From the NCBI GenBank assembly GCA_009885805.1, contig VFJZ01000030.1:54125-118124 (forward strand): a stretch of DNA of 64,000 nt, written 5' to 3'. The stretch comes from Actinomycetota bacterium. Lineage in GTDB: Bacteria; Actinomycetota; Thermoleophilia; Gaiellales; F1-60-MAGs149. Shown here one piece after another: positions 61,562 to 64,000 of the stretch. Position 1 is the first letter of the stretch, and each line of letters starts with the position of its first letter. Position numbers and translations under genes: made by a program. The notes beneath the pieces were generated by a model that saw only the letters and a list, made by a program, of their open reading frames with translations, was not told the origin of the DNA and did not search any database.

Positions 61562-63154
61562 GTGACCGACCGTCCCGATGTCCTCGTGATCGGCGCCGGT
61601 GCCTCGGGCGCCGTCGTCAGCCGGCACCTCGCCGAGAGCGGCTTCAGCGTCACCTGCCTCGAGCAGGGCGACTGGGTGAACGCCTCCGACTTTCCCGGCG
61701 ACAAGCCCGAGTGGGAGCTGCTGATGTCGCAGCGCTGGCACCACGACCCGAACATCCGGGCGCGACCAGCCGACTACCCGGTGGAGGTGTCCGACGCACA
61801 GATCCTGCCGCAGATGTTCGCCGGCGTCGGCGGCTCGACGCTCCACTTCGGCGGGCACTTCCCACGACTGCTGCCGTCGGACTTCCGCGTGCGCTCCCTC
61901 GATGGCGTCGCCGATGACTGGCCGATCAGCTACCAGGATCTCCTCCCGTACTACGAGCGAACCGACCGCGACCTCGGCATCGCGGGCCTCGGCGGCGACC
62001 CGGCCTACCCGCCCGGCGCGCCGCCACCACTGCCGGCGCATCCGATCAACGCGTACGGACGCACGGCAGCCGAGGGCATGAACGCCCTCGGTTGGCACTG
62101 GTGGCCGGCGCCGAACGCGATTGCGTCTCGCGACTACCTGAACCTCGTGCGCTGCGCGCGCTACGGGACGTGCGAGACCGGCTGCCCGCACGGTGCGAAG
62201 GCGAGTGTCGACCTGACGCACTGGCCCGAGGCGATCCGTCACGGCGCCCGCCTGGTGACGGGCGCGCGGGTGCGTGGAATCACGACCGACGGCCGCGGCC
62301 GGGCGAGCGGCGCGATCTACCGCGACCGCAGCGGCGCCGAGCATCACCAGGCCGCCGATGTCGTCGTGATGGCCGCGAACGGCGTCGGCACGCCGCGGCT
62401 CCTGCTCCTGTCCGACCTCGCGAACTCGTCGGGCCTGGTCGGCCGCCGGCTGATGCTCCACCCGTATGGCCTCGTCGTCGGCGTGTACGAGGATCAGATG
62501 GACGCCTGGAAGGGACCGGCCGGCCAGCCGATCCACTCGTTCCAGTTCTACGAGACGGACACTTCGCGTGGCTTCGTGCGTGGCGCGAAGTGGCAGGTGA
62601 TGCCGACCCAGGGGCCGCACCGGATGATCTCCCTGCTCGACGGCCGCCCGTACGACGAGACCTGGGGCGTCCGGATGCAGGAGCACGTCGCGAGCCACAT
62701 CGGCCGCTGTATCGACTGGGGAGCGATCACCGAGGACCTCCCGGACGAGTCCAACACCATCACCCTCGACGCGACCCTGACGGACTCGGACGGCATCCCG
62801 GCGCCCCGTGTCACGTACACGATCGCGGAGAACAACTGGCGGCAGTTGGACTGGCATCTCGCGCGGATCACCGAGGCCCACGAGGCGGCTGGCGCGACCG
62901 CCACGTATCCGCTGCGCATCTGCAATGACCAACCGGGCCACCTGCTCGGCACCGCGCGGATGGGAACGGATCCGGCGACGTCGGTCTGCGATGCGTTCGG
63001 TCGCACGCACGACGTTCCGAACCTGTACGTCGTCGACGGCTCGCTGTTCGTCACTGCGGGCGGCGTGAATCCGACCTCGACGATCTGCGCGCTGGCGCTA
63101 CGGACGGCCGAGCACCTCGTCACGACTGCCGGCCGCCAGGAGGTGTCGTCGTGA
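61562..63154 (+). CDS. GMC-family FAD oxidoreductase, copy 2
   Basis: A 530-residue paralogue of the protein at 59536: FAD motif VLVIGAGASGAVVSRHLAES, LEQGDWVNASDFPGDKPEW, GGSTLHFGGHFPRLLPSDF, GTCETGCPHGAKASVDL and NLYVVDGSLFVTAGGVNPTS. Regions such as SSGLVGRRLM, FYETDTSRGFVRGAKW and LTDSDGIPAPR are nearly the same in both copies. GTG 61562 is favoured by the promoter 7 bases upstream; GTG 61553 is possible. It overlaps the second small-subunit gene by 4 bases. Confidence 0.88.
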   Translation: MTDRPDVLVIGAGASGAVVSRHLAESGFSVTCLEQGDWVNASDFPGDKPEWELLMSQRWHHDPNIRARPADYPVEVSDAQILPQMFAGVGGSTLHFGGHFPRLLPSDFRVRSLDGVADDWPISYQDLLPYYERTDRDLGIAGLGGDPAYPPGAPPPLPAHPINAYGRTAAEGMNALGWHWWPAPNAIASRDYLNLVRCARYGTCETGCPHGAKASVDLTHWPEAIRHGARLVTGARVRGITTDGRGRASGAIYRDRSGAEHHQAADVVVMAANGVGTPRLLLLSDLANSSGLVGRRLMLHPYGLVVGVYEDQMDAWKGPAGQPIHSFQFYETDTSRGFVRGAKWQVMPTQGPHRMISLLDGRPYDETWGVRMQEHVASHIGRCIDWGAITEDLPDESNTITLDATLTDSDGIPAPRVTYTIAENNWRQLDWHLARITEAHEAAGATATYPLRICNDQPGHLLGTARMGTDPATSVCDAFGRTHDVPNLYVVDGSLFVTAGGVNPTSTICALALRTAEHLVTTAGRQEVSS

Positions 63155-63537
63155 ACCGGGAGGCGTTCGCGCGGCTCGCCGACGAACTGCTGCCCGCGAC
63201 CGGCGACCTCCCGGCGCCGTCGTCGGTCGGCGTCTCGGAACGCTGGCTCGACCGGGCGCTCGCGGCCCGCCCCGACCTCGCGGCGCCGCTCGAGCGCGCG
63301 CTGGCGGCCGGCGTCTCCGCCAGTGAGCTCGCGGACGCCGATCCGGAGGCGTTCGCAGCCCTGGCCCTGCTCGTCCCCGGCGCGTACTACCTGCATCCGC
63401 GCGTGCGGCGGCTGATCGGCTACCCGGGCCAGAGGCCGGACCCGGCGGCGGACGACGAGTCCGACCACTGGCTGCGCGACGGGTTGCTCGATCCGGTGGT
63501 CGCGCGGGGCGAGATCTGGCGCAAGCCCGGGGCCTGA
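63151..63537 (+). CDS. Gluconate 2-dehydrogenase subunit 3-like small subunit, copy 2
   Basis: A 128-residue partner of the second GMC protein. LADELLPATGDLPAPSSVGV and AYYLHPRVRRLIGYPGQR match the first small subunit. Here the order is large then small subunit, the reverse of the first pair. GTG 63151 overlaps the GMC stop. The stop codon TGA (63535-63537) lies inside a REP palindrome that supplies the last codons (Gly-Ala-stop). Confidence 0.75.
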   Translation: MNREAFARLADELLPATGDLPAPSSVGVSERWLDRALAARPDLAAPLERALAAGVSASELADADPEAFAALALLVPGAYYLHPRVRRLIGYPGQRPDPAADDESDHWLRDGLLDPVVARGEIWRKPGA

Positions 63538-63541
63538 CCCC
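63529..63541. repeat. REP palindrome GGGGCCTGACCCC containing a stop codon
   Basis: A member of the same family as the copies at 9.8 and 39.0 kb. The TGA in its centre ends the second small-subunit gene. Confidence 0.75.
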
Positions 63542-63555
63542 GCGCACGGCTTGCG

Positions 63556-63599
63556 CGGGGCCTGTCCCCACTGAATCGATTCAGTGGGGACAGGCCCCG
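63556..63599. repeat. 44-base perfect palindrome built of two REP units
   Basis: GGGGCCTGTCCCC (63557-63569) and its inverse GGGGACAGGCCCC (63586-63598) flank ACTGAATCGATTCAGT, itself a perfect palindrome. C63556 and G63599 also pair, so both 22-base arms match completely. In RNA it would be a strong hairpin after the second GMC operon, so it may also act as a terminator. Confidence 0.85.
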
Positions 63600-63664
63600 G
63601 CCTTTTGGGCGAAGAACGCGCACGCGGGGCGCGCCGCGTGTCACACGGCTGCACGGAAGGTGGC

Positions 63665-63829
63665 CTACTGCGGACGCGAGGTCAGGAATCGCTCGACCGC
63701 GGCGCGGACACCCGCTTGGTCGAGCGCCGGAAACCGATGGAGCGATTCCTCCGCGACTCGTAGGGCGGCGCGCATGCCGGCAGGCGTCACGAGGTCGCAA
63801 TCGAGAAGCGCCGCGACTGAGGATGCCGT
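63665..63829 (-). pseudogene. Possible fragment of an unknown protein gene
   Basis: The minus strand reads LLDCDLVTPAGMRAALRVAE, then ESLHRFPALDQAGVRAAVER and FLTSRPQ with a stop at 63665. It looks like a real protein C-terminus, but no start or upstream domain is found in this frame; the neighbouring frame carries RADWREASPFVAQHGI, so a frameshift is possible. I cannot name it. Confidence 0.3.
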
Positions 63830-63885
63830 GCTGCGCGACGAAGGGGCTCGCCTCCCGCCAGTCGGCGCGCACGGGGATGAATTCC

Positions 63886-64000
63886 GCCCGCGACCGGCGA
63901 CCTCCCGGCGCCGTCGTCGGTCGGCGTCTCCGCCAGTGAGCTCGCGGACGCCGATCCGGAGGCGTTCGCAGCCCTGGCCCTGCTCGTCCCCGGCGCGTAC
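63886..64000 (+). repeat. Identical partial duplicate of the small-subunit gene with an internal deletion
   Basis: Bases 63886-63930 equal 63192-63236 and bases 63931-64000 equal 63318-63387, with no difference seen. The 81 bases 63237-63317 are missing in the copy; both edges carry CGGCGTCTC, so the deletion fits recombination between short direct repeats and keeps the frame. The copy has no start region and is cut by the window end. Confidence 0.85.

Overview
The window is very GC-rich, almost fully coding DNA from a bacterial chromosome. A set of F420 genes (cofC, cofD, cofE, a fused fbiC, an F420-glucose-6-phosphate-dehydrogenase-like enzyme), MtrAB-LpqB-like and MazEF5/MazEF9-like genes, GTG starts and probable leaderless promoters point to Actinobacteria. 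A surface protein built of GAV-x-LAPGAV-type repeats suggests the class Thermoleophilia. This placement is an inference; no rRNA gene is present to test it.

Layout. 1-13 kb: cobalamin methionine synthase (5' end cut by the window edge), an LCP cell-wall ligase, a nucleotide-sugar block (UDP-glucose dehydrogenase, a mannose-1-P guanylyltransferase-like enzyme, phosphoglucose/phosphomannose isomerase, a UDPGP-family pyrophosphorylase), and S-adenosylhomocysteinase with MtnA for methyl-cycle and methylthioadenosine salvage. 13-19 kb: an HDAC-like deacylase with a class III aminotransferase, a GGDEF/HD-GYP protein, ComF, a class II aldolase, ribosome hibernation factor and a broken RibD/DHFR-like gene. 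19-26.5 kb: a six-gene minus-strand operon (CoA-acylating semialdehyde dehydrogenase, class III aminotransferase, CofC, luciferase-like F420 oxidoreductase, flavin amine oxidase, M20 carbamoylase). It looks like beta-ureidopropionate/beta-alanine breakdown and faces a divergent PucR regulator across a palindrome. 28-34.5 kb: the remaining F420 genes with a Rieske oxygenase.

35-53 kb is the housekeeping part: secA, prfB with its programmed frameshift, ftsEX, an RNase R-family gene, then after an inserted signalling block smpB and ssrA (tmRNA, tag AKSDTDLAFAA). A REP-associated tyrosine transposase (RAYT) with a cluster of GGGGCCTGNCCCC palindromes sits between secA and prfB; more copies lie at 9.8 kb and 63.5 kb. 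The inserted block carries a 28-residue secretory-like peptide with a strong ribosome binding site, a membrane HD-GYP protein and a DUF5317-MFS fusion. It also carries a HAD phosphatase and a response regulator/histidine kinase/two GerMN lipoprotein operon that runs into smpB.

53-64 kb is accessory: a cdsA remnant just after ssrA, a PAS/GGDEF/HD-GYP protein behind a G9 tract, two tandem MazEF modules each with a perfect palindromic operator, a surface-repeat gene with a doubtful 5' end, a decayed VapBC pair, two GMC-oxidoreductase/small-subunit pairs in mirrored order, REP palindromes, and a partial identical copy of the last gene.

A recurring feature is a TANNNT hexamer 6-10 bases before a start codon that lacks a Shine-Dalgarno sequence, which suggests leaderless transcription of about a dozen genes.
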